The position numbers were made by a program, and so were the translations under genes. The notes under the pieces were generated by a model. It saw nothing but the letters and a program-made list of their open reading frames with translations. It was not told the DNA's origin and did no database searches. This document shows, one piece after another, positions 1 to 8,879 of a stretch of DNA of 41,892 nt; positions within the stretch are counted from its first letter, which is position 1, and every line of letters begins with the position of its first letter. The DNA is from Planktothricoides sp. SR001 (GTDB taxonomy: Bacteria > Cyanobacteriota > Cyanobacteriia > Cyanobacteriales > Laspinemataceae), in NCBI RefSeq assembly GCF_001276715.1, contig NZ_LIUQ01000053.1, forward strand, positions 2,160-44,051, read 5' to 3'.

Positions 1-17
1 AATGCTTCGCCCCTACA
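1..17. repeat. Edge copy of a dispersed palindrome arm
   Basis: The first 17 bases (aatgcttcgcccctaca) match one arm of the inverted repeat at 1400-1476. The window therefore starts inside or at the end of another copy of this dispersed family. Confidence 0.6.
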
Positions 18-55
18 GGTATATTCGGTGTATTCGTCGATATACAATTAGGCTT

Positions 56-1276
56 TTAACCTTTACCAAAGTTAGCGGGGTTTTGATCGCGCCGATCGCG
101 AGTGGAAAGAGGACGACCCTGGCGATCGCCGGCCTTAGCTGCGGTTTTTTCCAAAGCTTCCCGGAGATGTTTTGCCGCATAAATAGACATATCCCGTGGG
201 ACACTAATGCGATCGCGTAAATAGCGCAAAGCCTCATCCGCACCTTCGGGGGGTTGGCAGACTTTTCCTGTCATCATCAAAGTCAGGGCACAACGCAACG
301 CTTCATCAAATAATTGCGAATCAGCGGGATTCACTTTAGTCAAATTTTCCCGGTGTTTAATAATTCGTTGCAAAGCTTCCTGACGACAATTTTCCGGTTC
401 TGGATAAGTCACATCTGGCAATCCGAACCAAGGGCCATGATCCACCCGTTGCTGATTAATTGAAGTCTGCGGTTCGCCATTTTCCCAACATCCTCCCATT
501 TGGGGCGGTAAATCATGGGCATGGGTGTGAAAATCGCTTTGAGTACCGCGATAAGTGGGGCGAGTTTCCATCGCATCAAACCAAGCGGATAAACGGGGGT
601 TTTCTTCTCGCAGCGAATAGCCTTTATAATAATAAAGACTGGCATTCATCCGCTCAACGTATGGGGTAAAAATTACGTCAGCGGTGCTAAATTCTTCCAG
701 GAAATAAGGCCCAGGAGTGGCGGCTAGGGCTGCCTCAACTTTGGCCACTACTTCGATAAACTGACGGCGATTTTTTTGTTCTCGATCGAAGGGAATGGGG
801 CGATAGCAAAGCCAGCTACACCAAGCCCGAAATAGCATTCGTTCTAGTTGTCGCAACGCCAAAACCCTGGAGTCTTGCATTCCGAAAACCAAGGGGCCAA
901 AGACCTCTTCTAAGGCAATTAAAATATCATCACTTTCGGTAATGAGGCGATCGTCAATTTCCAGGGCGGGCAACATTCCCGATGGCACTTTTTGCTTATA
1001 CCAACTCTCTTTTTCCCCATAACAAAACATCGTGACTTTTTTGATCCGATAAGGGATTTGCTTTTCCTCTAACCACAGCCAGACTTTCTGACAGTAAGGG
1101 CACCAAGCATGGTGATCGCGATATAATGTCACCCGAACATCGGATTCAGCATGGCCAAATAAACGCAATAGAGACTGAGGGTTAGTCGGTCCGTTGACCA
1201 GATCGATTTCAAAGTTTGTCAGGGCTTGCAGTTCTGCCCAAGTTAAAGGAGCGATCGCGCTATGGTTTGATGTCAT
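56..1276 (-). CDS. Glutathione S-transferase family protein (Trx-like N-domain)
   Basis: A 406-residue protein. Residues 50-130 form a thioredoxin-fold GST N-domain with a glutaredoxin-like CPYC motif (residues 59-62), a cis-Pro loop ([11 protein letters not shown]) and the TESDDI segment that normally contacts glutathione. An all-helical GST C-domain follows (about 140-245), then roughly 160 extra residues that I do not recognise. The CPYC pair suggests thiol transfer or disulfide reduction rather than classical Ser/Tyr GST chemistry. Its substrate is unknown. It is longer than a typical GST (about 200-250 residues), but long forms are known in plants and cyanobacteria. The ATG at 1276 is the natural start. 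It stands alone, bounded by repeats at both ends. Confidence 0.85.
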   Translation of the reverse strand: MTSNHSAIAPLTWAELQALTNFEIDLVNGPTNPQSLLRLFGHAESDVRVTLYRDHHAWCPYCQKVWLWLEEKQIPYRIKKVTMFCYGEKESWYKQKVPSGMLPALEIDDRLITESDDILIALEEVFGPLVFGMQDSRVLALRQLERMLFRAWCSWLCYRPIPFDREQKNRRQFIEVVAKVEAALAATPGPYFLEEFSTADVIFTPYVERMNASLYYYKGYSLREENPRLSAWFDAMETRPTYRGTQSDFHTHAHDLPPQMGGCWENGEPQTSINQQRVDHGPWFGLPDVTYPEPENCRQEALQRIIKHRENLTKVNPADSQLFDEALRCALTLMMTGKVCQPPEGADEALRYLRDRISVPRDMSIYAAKHLREALEKTAAKAGDRQGRPLSTRDRRDQNPANFGKG

Positions 1277-1399
1277 TGTTCACCTAAAATTATCAGATAA
1301 TTAATTATAATTGGTGTAATGAAATTTGCCAAGATGATTTAACCAAAAAAATCCGGTCTGGGTAAGTCCTACTTCTCTACTGGGTAAACAACAAATTTC

Positions 1400-1476
1400 T
1401 GTAGGGGCGAAGCATTCCCGCCATCAATTCAGGGTGATAACCAATAAATTATCGGCGGGAATGCTTCGCCCCTACA
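1400..1476. repeat. Perfect 23-bp inverted repeat
   Basis: The arms at 1400-1422 and 1454-1476 are perfect inverted copies beginning TGTAGGGGCGAAGCATTCCC, with a 31-bp AT-rich loop. Related arms occur at 1-17, 22378, 23078, 28763 and 28849. It is a dispersed non-coding palindrome that could form a long hairpin. Confidence 0.85.
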
Positions 1477-1515
1477 AGTCCTTATAAACCAGATATATAT
1501 GGTATTATATTAGTA

Positions 1516-1640
1516 TTATAAGTAGGTGAACATAATTAATTGCACTTTTCGTTCCCCACCGTAAATCCTTGGATTCCCGCCTTCGCGGGAATGACATTCT
1601 TCTGATATGGTCTGCATTTATTTCTGCCCACCTAATTATT
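1516..1640. repeat. MITE-like dispersed element, copy A
   Basis: It begins TTATAAGTAGGTG and runs through a conserved stretch (aacataattaattgcac), a REP palindrome at 1570-1594 (GGATTCCCGCC TTCG CGGGAATGAC), then a conserved right part ending in GCCCACCTA. Copies B (27556-27683) and C (34363-34547) share both ends. The terminal sequences TTATAAGTAGGTG and CACCTACTTATTATAA are imperfect inverted repeats. The right end of this copy is degenerate. Confidence 0.7.
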
Positions 1641-1641
1641 T

Positions 1642-1658
1642 GGTGGGCAATGCCCACC
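1642..1658. repeat. Small palindrome GGTGGGCAATGCCCACC
   Basis: A 17-bp palindrome. The same sequence recurs at 29029-29045, followed in both places by CTACA. The rest of 1277-1744 shows no gene. The repeats here sit between two matching GGTAAGTCCT words near 1360 and 1681. Confidence 0.7.
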
Positions 1659-1744
1659 CTACATTTAAAGATATTCAAGGGTAAGTCCTGGTGGTAATTA
1701 TTCAACAAATAACCAACAACAAATAACCAACAAACAATCACAAT

Positions 1745-3685
1745 TTAATTATGTTTGATGGGCAGGGAAATCACAAAGGAAATCCCTCGGTCTGATGATG
1801 ACTCACAGAATAGTTTTCCCCCATGTTTTTCTACCACAATTTGATAGCTAATTGATAGCCCTAAGCCAGTGCCTTTGCCCACATCTTTGGTGGTGAAAAA
1901 GGGATCGAAAATGCGCGATCGCAGTTCTTCGGGAATGCCTATACCATTATCCAAAATTTTAATATTCACCCAATTTTCTGGCAGCACTTCTGTAGAAATT
2001 TTGATCCACAAAGGATCCCCTTGATTTTCCGCAAAACTGCGTTCAGAACTTAATTTATCTAAGGCATCAATCCCATTCGCCAAAATATTCATAAACACTT
2101 GATTCAGTTGTCCCGCGTAGCATTCCACCAGGGGCAATTCACCATATTCTTTAATAATAGCAATTTCTGGACGTTGGGAATTTTCATGCAACCGGGATTG
2201 CAAAATCAGCAAGGTACTATCAATTCCTTCGTGAATATTCACCGCTTTTAAATCTGATTCATCCAGTCGAGAAAAATTCCGCAGGGACAGGACAATTGCC
2301 CGAATGCGATCGGTTCCTCCACGCATGGATTGGAGGATTTTCGGCAAGTCGTCTTTTAAATAATCTAATTCTATTTCTGCGATTTCCTCTTGCATTTCGG
2401 GGGAAATATCAGGACATTCGGTTTCATAGAGATTAATCACTTGCAGTAAATCATCGGTGTATTGCTTAACATAAGTAAGATTGCCATGAATAAAATTAAC
2501 GGGGTTATTAATTTCATGGGCAATTCCGGCAATCATTTGTCCCAAACTGGACATTTTTTCACTTTGTACCAGATAAGCTTGGGTTTCTTGCAATTTTTTG
2601 AGAGTTTGATTTAGTTCTTCTAATTGATGTTGTATTTGCCGATCGCGCTGAGTCAGTTGTTCTGCCATTGCATTAAAACCTTCGGCTAAAATGCCAATTT
2701 CATCCGGGCTATCAATATTAATGTGAATGCTTAAATTACCGGCAGCAAATTGTTGCATTGCATTGGTTAAAATCCGAATGCGTCGATTTAACCAGCGAGA
2801 AAAATAAAAGCAGAGACAAAGGGCGATCGCACCGCCAATTAATGCCATAATCTTGATAGTATAAAACAACCGATTTTCTGCTTCTTCTAAAGGGGCTGTG
2901 GGATTCAGCATCACCACTTTTAGATCATCACTAATACTGCCCAGAGTTACAGTTTTCACGATATATCCCTGACCGGCAATCTGGGTGTAAGTTGTCGGGG
3001 AATTGGGACTGGGGGGCTGCCAATTTGGATCGTAAATCGGTAGAGTGGCCGTTTTAATTTGTGACCCTTGGAAAACCACCAAATGTATTGGAGTATCTCC
3101 GCGAATTTCATTCAGGATTTGTTCCGTAAAGGCAAAACCAACAATAATACTACCAACTACCTTTTCACTATTTTTCAAAGAAATTAAACTAATCAAAACA
3201 GAAGGGGCATCACCTTCGGTGGCAATCACATCGGATAATTGTAACCCCGCTTTAGCCGCTTGAGTCACTTTTTGGTCTTGGAGGGGAATATTTTGCAAAA
3301 TCGGTTGGCGCAAATCTGCCAGCAGTGAATCGTTGGCTATCACTTGAATTAAATCAAGCTTTAATCCATATTGAATCGGCAACAATTCTTGGAATAACAT
3401 TCCACTATTATTTGAGGCAATCGCTGGAGAAATATTGTTGCCATCGGCCAGCCATTTTGCTTTTGACTGCAATAGGTTTTGTCTTTGTTCTATATTGCTG
3501 AGAAGCACTGAGGTAAATGCCTCAGTTTCCCGCCGCAAATTTTGCTCAAAAAACTTGCGAAAAAACAGATAGGTTCCGGTTGTCCATAGTCCTAAAAATA
3601 TTATAAATAGGACAGATAAAGGGAGAAATAGTTTAACGGCAACCGGAATTTTGAGCAGACCTGCAATGGGTCGGCGTGGTTTCAT
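1745..3685 (-). CDS. Membrane-bound sensor histidine kinase
   Basis: A 646-residue kinase. It has a membrane segment near residues 15-38, an extracytoplasmic sensor region to about 275, a second membrane segment (about 280-297), a HAMP linker (about 298-350) and a short coiled coil. The H-box [12 protein letters not shown] carries the likely phospho-acceptor His390. The HATPase follows, with an N-box ([15 protein letters not shown]), a G1 box (ILDNGIGIP), an F-box (FDPFFTTK) and a G2 box ([10 protein letters not shown]), so all catalytic boxes are present. It starts 3 bp after the stop of a PstS-like lipoprotein gene, so the two are almost certainly cotranscribed. I infer that the binding protein delivers a ligand to the sensor domain. 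No response regulator or transporter permease lies nearby. Confidence 0.93.
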   Translation of the reverse strand: MKPRRPIAGLLKIPVAVKLFLPLSVLFIIFLGLWTTGTYLFFRKFFEQNLRRETEAFTSVLLSNIEQRQNLLQSKAKWLADGNNISPAIASNNSGMLFQELLPIQYGLKLDLIQVIANDSLLADLRQPILQNIPLQDQKVTQAAKAGLQLSDVIATEGDAPSVLISLISLKNSEKVVGSIIVGFAFTEQILNEIRGDTPIHLVVFQGSQIKTATLPIYDPNWQPPSPNSPTTYTQIAGQGYIVKTVTLGSISDDLKVVMLNPTAPLEEAENRLFYTIKIMALIGGAIALCLCFYFSRWLNRRIRILTNAMQQFAAGNLSIHINIDSPDEIGILAEGFNAMAEQLTQRDRQIQHQLEELNQTLKKLQETQAYLVQSEKMSSLGQMIAGIAHEINNPVNFIHGNLTYVKQYTDDLLQVINLYETECPDISPEMQEEIAEIELDYLKDDLPKILQSMRGGTDRIRAIVLSLRNFSRLDESDLKAVNIHEGIDSTLLILQSRLHENSQRPEIAIIKEYGELPLVECYAGQLNQVFMNILANGIDALDKLSSERSFAENQGDPLWIKISTEVLPENWVNIKILDNGIGIPEELRSRIFDPFFTTKDVGKGTGLGLSISYQIVVEKHGGKLFCESSSDRGISFVISLPIKHN

Positions 3686-3688
3686 GGT

Positions 3689-4597
3689 TCATGGGGTCAT
3701 GTTAGCAGGAGCATAACCAGCCTGAGTGAGCAATGCGATCGCCTCTGGACTGGAAAGAAAATCGATAAAACTTTGTACCTGTGGGGCAGGGGATTTTTTA
3801 AACACCAAATTAATGGGGCGAACCATCAGATATTTGCCTGATTTAATATTATCCAAAGTCGGGGCAATGCCGTTTAAGCTTAAGTGATTCACAGGCACTT
3901 TTTCATAAATTGCTGTCGCTAAAGAGAAAGTACCAATACTATAAGGAGTGCTTTGCAAAGCGCTGACCAGTTCATCTTGTTTGCGGAGAATCACCGCATC
4001 CGGTGAGGTGACTAAATCTTTGCCCAAATAATATTCTCTCAAAAGACGTTTTGCCGATTCATCTTCCGGGCGATCGAGGACGACAATGGTGGCATCTGGC
4101 CCGCCAAACTCTTGCCAGTTTTTCGCTTGACCACTATAAATTGCTTTTAGATTATCTGTAGTTAAATTTGTCACCCCCTCAACGCTGGGGTTAGTTGCCA
4201 CAACTAGACCGTCTTGGGCAATGACTCGTTGGGCCAAATCATCAGTTATTTCTGTGGGTTTGAGGGTTTTACTTAAACTACCAATATCCAGTAATCCTGC
4301 TTGAATTCCGGCAAGGGTACTTTCTGATTGACTTGCGGGCAAAAAATTGGCTTGGGTATTCGTTACTTTTTTGGTATAAGCATCCATTAAAAGCTGCAAT
4401 ACCTCAATGGTACTACTACCACCGCTGGCGCGAATTATTTGCTGCTGTTGCTCAGTTTTCGGGGTGCTAGATGGGGCTGTAGCTTCTGAATTAGGGCTGG
4501 GAGTACAACTGGTCAGGGGCACGAGGGCGATTCCCACAGGGATCGCGAAGCGAATCGCGCTGACCAAGAAAAGCGTACCAGAGTAAAATTTCCGCAT
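3689..4597 (-). CDS. PstS-like periplasmic substrate-binding lipoprotein
   Basis: A 302-residue protein. It has an N-terminal signal and a lipobox ending LVPLTSC (Cys31), then a Ser/Thr/Pro linker. The PBP type-2 fold begins with SGGSSTIEVLQLLMDAYTKK, the anion-binding loop typical of phosphate-binding PstS proteins. Later family signatures include NLKAIYSGQAKNWQEFGG and a C-terminal SFIDFLSSPEA. Lipid anchoring at the plasma membrane is inferred. No pstC, pstA or pstB genes follow. Instead a histidine kinase starts 3 bp downstream, so a ligand-presenting sensor role is more likely than transport. The bound anion could be phosphate or another oxyanion. I see no convincing Pho box in the 140 bp upstream. 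Confidence 0.88.
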   Translation of the reverse strand: MRKFYSGTLFLVSAIRFAIPVGIALVPLTSCTPSPNSEATAPSSTPKTEQQQQIIRASGGSSTIEVLQLLMDAYTKKVTNTQANFLPASQSESTLAGIQAGLLDIGSLSKTLKPTEITDDLAQRVIAQDGLVVATNPSVEGVTNLTTDNLKAIYSGQAKNWQEFGGPDATIVVLDRPEDESAKRLLREYYLGKDLVTSPDAVILRKQDELVSALQSTPYSIGTFSLATAIYEKVPVNHLSLNGIAPTLDNIKSGKYLMVRPINLVFKKSPAPQVQSFIDFLSSPEAIALLTQAGYAPANMTP

Positions 4598-4737
4598 AAA
4601 AAATCTTAGCTGACTAACTTTTTATTATACCTCATTTCAGGCGAAATTACCTAGATTTTGCTATATTTTGCTAAATTATGATATTTTGGATATTGGCAGT
4701 CTTTTATTTATTTTAAGCAGATATTTTAATTAGAGAT

Positions 4738-5292
4738 ATGGCGCGGATTAATTTACTCGATACTCGGACTACGAACTTTGGGGAAATCATCGGTAATGGC
4801 AAAATTTATCAAGTGCCCATTTTTCAGCGGGATTATTCTTGGACAGAGGAAAATTGGGAATACCTCTGGCAAGATATTATGGCACTTTATACTAACCAGG
4901 AGTCTAGTCATTATATGGGAGCAATTGTGTTACAAAGCTCCCCGACTTCCGATCAAGAGTTTACGATTATTGATGGACAACAACGATTAGCCACTTTTAG
5001 TCTGATTGCCATTGCGGTAATTGACAAAATTCAAGCCCTAATCGATCGCGAACAAGACCCAGAAGCTAACCGCGATCGCCAAGAAATCCTCAAACGCACC
5101 TATCTGGGCGATCGCGACCCGCGTTCCCTCCGCTACTCCAGTAAATTACGGTTAAATCAAAATAACAATGACTTCTATCAAAGTAACTTAATTAATCTCC
5201 GTAAACCTAGAAATATTCGCGCTTTGGCTAAATCTAATCAACTCATTTGGCAAGCATTTGAATACTTTTATCGGCAGCTAGAGACGGTTTAA
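4738..5292 (+). CDS. N-terminal half of DUF262 protein (GmrS-like)
   Basis: A 184-residue open segment. The DUF262 family hallmarks are present: VPIFQRDYSW (about residues 26-35) and the ParB-like nucleotide-binding or hydrolysis motif IDGQQRL (Asp79-Leu84). In the GmrSD family this domain uses NTP to control cleavage of modified DNA by the C-terminal nuclease. It ends at a TAA in the middle of the domain, so the product alone would lack the second part of DUF262 and the whole nuclease domain. The ATG at 4738 is 140 bp from the divergent lipoprotein gene. Confidence 0.8.
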   Translation: MARINLLDTRTTNFGEIIGNGKIYQVPIFQRDYSWTEENWEYLWQDIMALYTNQESSHYMGAIVLQSSPTSDQEFTIIDGQQRLATFSLIAIAVIDKIQALIDREQDPEANRDRQEILKRTYLGDRDPRSLRYSSKLRLNQNNNDFYQSNLINLRKPRNIRALAKSNQLIWQAFEYFYRQLETV

Positions 5293-5295
5293 GAA

Positions 5296-6438
5296 GTGAT
5301 AAATACCGGCGAAACATTAGCCACTTTTCTGACCGACACCATCGCCAAACAACTGCTATTTATTCAAATTAACGTTGAAGATGAGTTAAACGCTTATACA
5401 GTGTTTGAAACCTTAAATGCTAGAGGCATTGAACTCAGTTCAACGGATTTACTAAAAAATTATTTATTTTCTCTGTTCCAAGGGCCAGATGACTTGGCAG
5501 AAGCCCAAAGACAATGGAGACGAATTATCAATACAGTGCAGATGGAAAAATTTCCAGAGTTTCTGCGTTATTATCTGAGTTTAAAAGCGACGAGGGTGAG
5601 ACGGGAAAGGCTATTTAAACTCGTCCGGGCATCGGTGAAAAATGCTCAACAAGCCTTTGACTTACTTGATGAATTAGAAAATTATAGTAGTCTGTTTATT
5701 GCCCTGGAAAATGCTAATGATGAATTCTGGCGAGACACCCCAGAAAATAAATATTATATCCGCGAATTAGCGTTATTTAAAGTCAAGCAAGCTTATCCAA
5801 CTTTATTCGCGGCTTACTCTAAGTTTTCGCCGGATAACTTTACCCGACTGCTTAAACTTGTGGCGGTGATTTCCTTTCGCTATACGGTGGTCAGTGGTCT
5901 GAATCCTAATGAATTAGAATCCTATTACAACCAAGTGGCGATCGCTATTAACCAGGGTGAGATATCCACCCCTAAACAAGTCTTTGAACGGCTACGTCCG
6001 ATTTATGTTTCCGATCAGAAGTTTAAACAAGATTTTGCTTTGCTGTCAATTTCGACCAAGGGACAAAAGAAAAAACTGGTGCGATATATTCTGGGGAAAC
6101 TGGAGATGGATGCGGCAAACCGAACCGATATTAATGAAGATAGTTTTTCCATCGAGCATATTTTACCGGAATCACCCAACGATGCTTGGAGAAAACATTT
6201 CTCCGATAATCAGATAGAAGAGATGGTTTATCGCCTCGGTAATTTAACGCCATTGGAGCCAAATTTTAATCGGGAAATAGGTAACGAGGTTTATGCACTT
6301 AAGCAGAACAAGTATCCGCAAAGTGTTTATGCTTTAACTAAGAATATTCTGGCAGAAGCATGGACAATAGATACTATAGTTCAACGTCAAGATGATTTAG
6401 CAAAGCGTGCAGTGCATATTTGGCGATCGGACTTTTAA
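5296..6438 (+). CDS. C-terminal part: rest of DUF262 and DUF1524 HNH-type nuclease
   Basis: A 380-residue segment that could start at the GTG three bases after the TAA. I see no strong Shine-Dalgarno sequence there. It carries the end of DUF262 (FETLNARGIELSSTDLLKN) and a C-terminal DUF1524 His-Me finger nuclease: SIEHILPES (His288 of this segment), then RLGNLTPLEPNFNREIGN and a final KQNKYPQS block. The nuclease domain appears intact. Whether it is made at all depends on readthrough or restart, which the sequence cannot settle. The gene converges with the TOPRIM-like gene that ends at 6546. Confidence 0.78.
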   Translation: MINTGETLATFLTDTIAKQLLFIQINVEDELNAYTVFETLNARGIELSSTDLLKNYLFSLFQGPDDLAEAQRQWRRIINTVQMEKFPEFLRYYLSLKATRVRRERLFKLVRASVKNAQQAFDLLDELENYSSLFIALENANDEFWRDTPENKYYIRELALFKVKQAYPTLFAAYSKFSPDNFTRLLKLVAVISFRYTVVSGLNPNELESYYNQVAIAINQGEISTPKQVFERLRPIYVSDQKFKQDFALLSISTKGQKKKLVRYILGKLEMDAANRTDINEDSFSIEHILPESPNDAWRKHFSDNQIEEMVYRLGNLTPLEPNFNREIGNEVYALKQNKYPQSVYALTKNILAEAWTIDTIVQRQDDLAKRAVHIWRSDF

Positions 6439-6441
6439 GAT

Positions 6442-6531
6442 TAGGACTTACTCATAAACGCTATCCGTAGGGTGTGTTAGCGAAGCGTAACGCACCAATA
6501 CGCCATATATAGATTACTTGCGTAAGTCTTA
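6442..6531. repeat. Palindromic element between convergent genes
   Basis: The outer words TAGGACTTAC (6442-6451) and GTAAGTCTTA (6522-6531) are imperfect inverted repeats. Inside is a strong hairpin, GGTGTGTTA-GCGAAGCG-TAACGCACC (6471-6496). It could be a small mobile palindrome and may also end transcription from both sides. The AGGACTTAC word resembles the GTAAGTCCT words near 1362 and 1682. Confidence 0.55.
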
Positions 6532-6545
6532 GAATATCAAGATTG

Positions 6546-7271
6546 CTAACGGAAAAAATACCGCATATAGTTATAAAATTCTCTAAAAATAAGACACTTT
6601 TTCTGAATCACTTCTGGGTTCAGCATCTTTAACAGTTCAGGAGTATGATTTTTTTTGGAGAAAGGGGGTTGTTCGATGTTACTATCATCGATTCTCGTGG
6701 TTGATAAAATCAACAAATCTGATAATTTTTCTTCGCAACTATCTCGTGACGGGTCATAAGTGCTGAATGATTCAGGAGCGTCAAAAGGAACGTGGCATTG
6801 TTGACTTAGCCACCAACGCATCTGTTCATGTCTGCGGCGAAAATCTGTATATTTTGCAATTGAATTGTCCCAATCGGCAATAATCCAAGCTTCTAATTCG
6901 GGAGCAGCAAAAGCTACAAATTTAGTAATTGTTGCACAATTTGGGATGAGATTAATCGCCGCTAAAAACTTTTGTTTTTGCGATTGATAATTCCGACAAT
7001 CTAAGTCATCAATAACGAGAATAAGCTGACAACTCTCTGGCTCATTCCTGAGTGCGATCGCTAGTTCTCGGTTGATTTGTGCAATTAAACTATCCCCAGT
7101 TCTGCCATAACCACTGGTAGAACCTCGATTTGGTTGATTGGCTTTTGGCCCCGGTTTTTGCCTAGCGGGAGTTTTCCGTTTAAATACACATTGAGGAAAA
7201 CATTTTTCTAAAAATGGGATTAAACCGGCGACTTCCGCTTCCCCTCCTCCTGCAAATACCCAAACTACCAC
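6546..7271 (-). CDS. TOPRIM-like (DUF4276-like) protein of an ATPase/TOPRIM pair
   Basis: A 241-residue protein. I chose the GTG at 7271-7269 because a clean GGAGG (7282-7278) lies six bases upstream and the family-like sequence VVVWVFAGGGEAE starts there. The frame extends 18 codons further with no family-like sequence. An acidic GGGEAE motif near the N-terminus (Glu11, Glu13) and VIDDLD (Asp88, Asp89, Asp91) fit a TOPRIM-type metal site as in DUF4276 proteins. Its start overlaps the end of the ATPase gene by 7 bp, implying translational coupling. Paired SMC/ABC-like ATPase and TOPRIM proteins are seen in OLD-type and PARIS-like defence systems. A nuclease role is inference, and the assignment to DUF4276 is by eye. 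Confidence 0.7.
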   Translation of the reverse strand: MVVWVFAGGGEAEVAGLIPFLEKCFPQCVFKRKTPARQKPGPKANQPNRGSTSGYGRTGDSLIAQINRELAIALRNEPESCQLILVIDDLDCRNYQSQKQKFLAAINLIPNCATITKFVAFAAPELEAWIIADWDNSIAKYTDFRRRHEQMRWWLSQQCHVPFDAPESFSTYDPSRDSCEEKLSDLLILSTTRIDDSNIEQPPFSKKNHTPELLKMLNPEVIQKKCLIFREFYNYMRYFFR

Positions 7272-8554
7272 GGCCAGCCTCCAATACTCGGATCCCCAAT
7301 TCGATACAAATCCCCCAATTCCCATCCTTCTGCCAGTTTTTCTTCAAGATGTTCTCGTGATAAATTTTCTGTGGAAAAATGGATTTTATCTGAAGAAGAA
7401 AAACACAATACATTTTCTAAACAATCGGTAAAGTTATCCAATAAATCTGGACTATGAGTGGCAATGATGATTTGGGTGTTTCTCGAAGCTTTTTTAATCC
7501 ACTCTGCCAAAATTCGCATCCAAGCAACGTGCAAGCCTAATTCCGGTTCATCAATGACTAATAATGAGGGTAATTTAGGAGAATGTAAAATCACTGCCCA
7601 ACATAACATTCTGACTGTGCCATCGGACATTTCTCTTAAATAAAATGGTTCTTTAATTCCTTCAAAATACCATTCAATCGTTATCCCATATTGACCCGAT
7701 CGCATTGGTCGAATCCGACGAGTTTTGGGCAGGATAGCTTTCATCGCTTCATTAATACTATCCTCAAAGTCAATATTTTGTTGAATTAAATTCTCAAAAA
7801 CCAACGGTAAATTCTCACCGGATGAAGATAAATGAATATCCGATGAGCCGATTTTCGGTTCTGAAGTTCTGATTTGATGTAAATCCATATTATTGGCATT
7901 ATAAAATTGCCAATCAGCCACAGATTCTAAGAGTTCTCGTCTCACCTCATAAACTGTTGTATTTTTCGGAGTAAATGAAGTATTTTCTAATAAACTGGGA
8001 ATGATATTTACTCCTAAAGTATTAATCGGAATATTTTCTAATCTTTCAAACCTCGTTCTACGTTGCTCTTCGTCATAAATACTAATTAAACCTTTGCCAA
8101 TTTCTTCTCCGTGAAATTTATAATAGAAAAAAGGTTGTTCTAGCCCCCGATCGCAGGATAAATTTTCTTCGGCTAGATTAGCTCTTGATTTGATTAATGA
8201 TTGGTCAACCCAGAGTTTCAAAGAAAGATTAACCGTGTCATTGTCACGGCGATCTAGTTTAGAAAAACTATCTAGATTAGAAAAACTATAGTTAAATAAT
8301 ATATACGCGGGACTCGCCACCGTATTATCTAAAATTCGATTTCCACCTAAGATAGAAATTGCATCTTCAAAGCTACTCACTCCCCTGACTGGATCCCAAA
8401 TTGGAGTGATGCAATTTTTCAGGAATTGTATATAATTAATTAAGTTGCTTTTTCCCGAACCATTAGAACCAATAAAAATATTCAGCTTGTTGAGTTTAAT
8501 TTCCCCGACTAAATTTTTATAATTTTGAGTTTTAATGGAATTCAGAATTGCCAT
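7265..8554 (-). CDS. AAA family (ABC/SMC-like) ATPase
   Basis: A 429-residue ATPase. It opens with the AAA_15/AAA_21 style N-terminus (SIKTQNYKNLVGEIKLNKLNIFIG). The Walker A motif GSNGSGKS spans residues 29-36. A signature-like segment (LREMSDGTVRML), a Walker B (LLVIDEPELGLH, about residues 330-342) and an H-loop (IIIATHSPDLLDN) follow. The large middle region between the ATPase halves is not recognised. It overlaps the TOPRIM-like gene downstream, so the two probably act as one complex. In related defence systems the ATPase senses invasion and gates the TOPRIM effector. Here that role is inferred from architecture and from the nearby GmrSD gene. Confidence 0.88.
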   Translation of the reverse strand: MAILNSIKTQNYKNLVGEIKLNKLNIFIGSNGSGKSNLINYIQFLKNCITPIWDPVRGVSSFEDAISILGGNRILDNTVASPAYILFNYSFSNLDSFSKLDRRDNDTVNLSLKLWVDQSLIKSRANLAEENLSCDRGLEQPFFYYKFHGEEIGKGLISIYDEEQRRTRFERLENIPINTLGVNIIPSLLENTSFTPKNTTVYEVRRELLESVADWQFYNANNMDLHQIRTSEPKIGSSDIHLSSSGENLPLVFENLIQQNIDFEDSINEAMKAILPKTRRIRPMRSGQYGITIEWYFEGIKEPFYLREMSDGTVRMLCWAVILHSPKLPSLLVIDEPELGLHVAWMRILAEWIKKASRNTQIIIATHSPDLLDNFTDCLENVLCFSSSDKIHFSTENLSREHLEEKLAEGWELGDLYRIGDPSIGGWPW

Positions 8555-8621
8555 AATTTATTTAAATTTTATAATCTAAGATATATCCAATTGCCTAGAT
8601 AAGTATAGCGTTTATTGTCCC

Positions 8622-8690
8622 AATGAAGTACAGAGGTTTTCTGGATTCCCGCCTGCGCGGGAATGACAGGTTTTTTTGTAGTTCATAAAT
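8622..8690. repeat. REP-centred dispersed repeat, copy 1
   Basis: A palindrome GGATTCCCGCC-TG-CGCGGGAATGAC (8642-8667) is flanked by gaagtacagaggttttct on the left and caggtttttttgtagtt on the right. The same flanks recur in reverse orientation at 15735-15832. A perfect 16-bp palindrome centred on HIP1 (AAAAGCGATCGCTTTT) lies at 8815-8830. I see no gene in 8555-8879. Confidence 0.7.
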
Positions 8691-8879
8691 ATGACAATTG
8701 AAATATATCATCATCCCCCGTCGCTCAGGCAGAAATGTAACATCTTTTAATAATAACCTGTTAGATTCCTGAGCCTGAATAGAAAAAACGATCGCCTCTG
8801 ATCCCGAAGAAAACAAAAGCGATCGCTTTTAAATTTGTCCTAATTTTGTTGAACAAAAGTTACACAGAAAATCCCATAA

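Larger units (their letters stand above)
4738..6438 (+). pseudogene. GmrSD-type (DUF262 + DUF1524) gene split by an in-frame TAA
   Basis: The two open segments 4738-5292 and 5296-6438 are in the same frame. They are separated only by a TAA at 5290-5292 and one GAA codon. Joined, they would encode about 566 residues with DUF262 followed by DUF1524, the layout of GmrSD-like type IV restriction proteins. The stop falls inside DUF262, before the conserved FETLNARGIELSSTDLLKN segment. Nothing else looks decayed: both halves keep their motifs and no other stop or frameshift is seen. This is therefore a recent nonsense mutation, a sequencing error, or a case of restart at the GTG at 5296. Confidence 0.75.

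Noticed and set aside
1505-1741. Small frame containing SFPRRRES
   Set aside because: It is the translated MITE-like element. The same false peptide appears at 27524-27661 and, in a related form, near 8595-8816.
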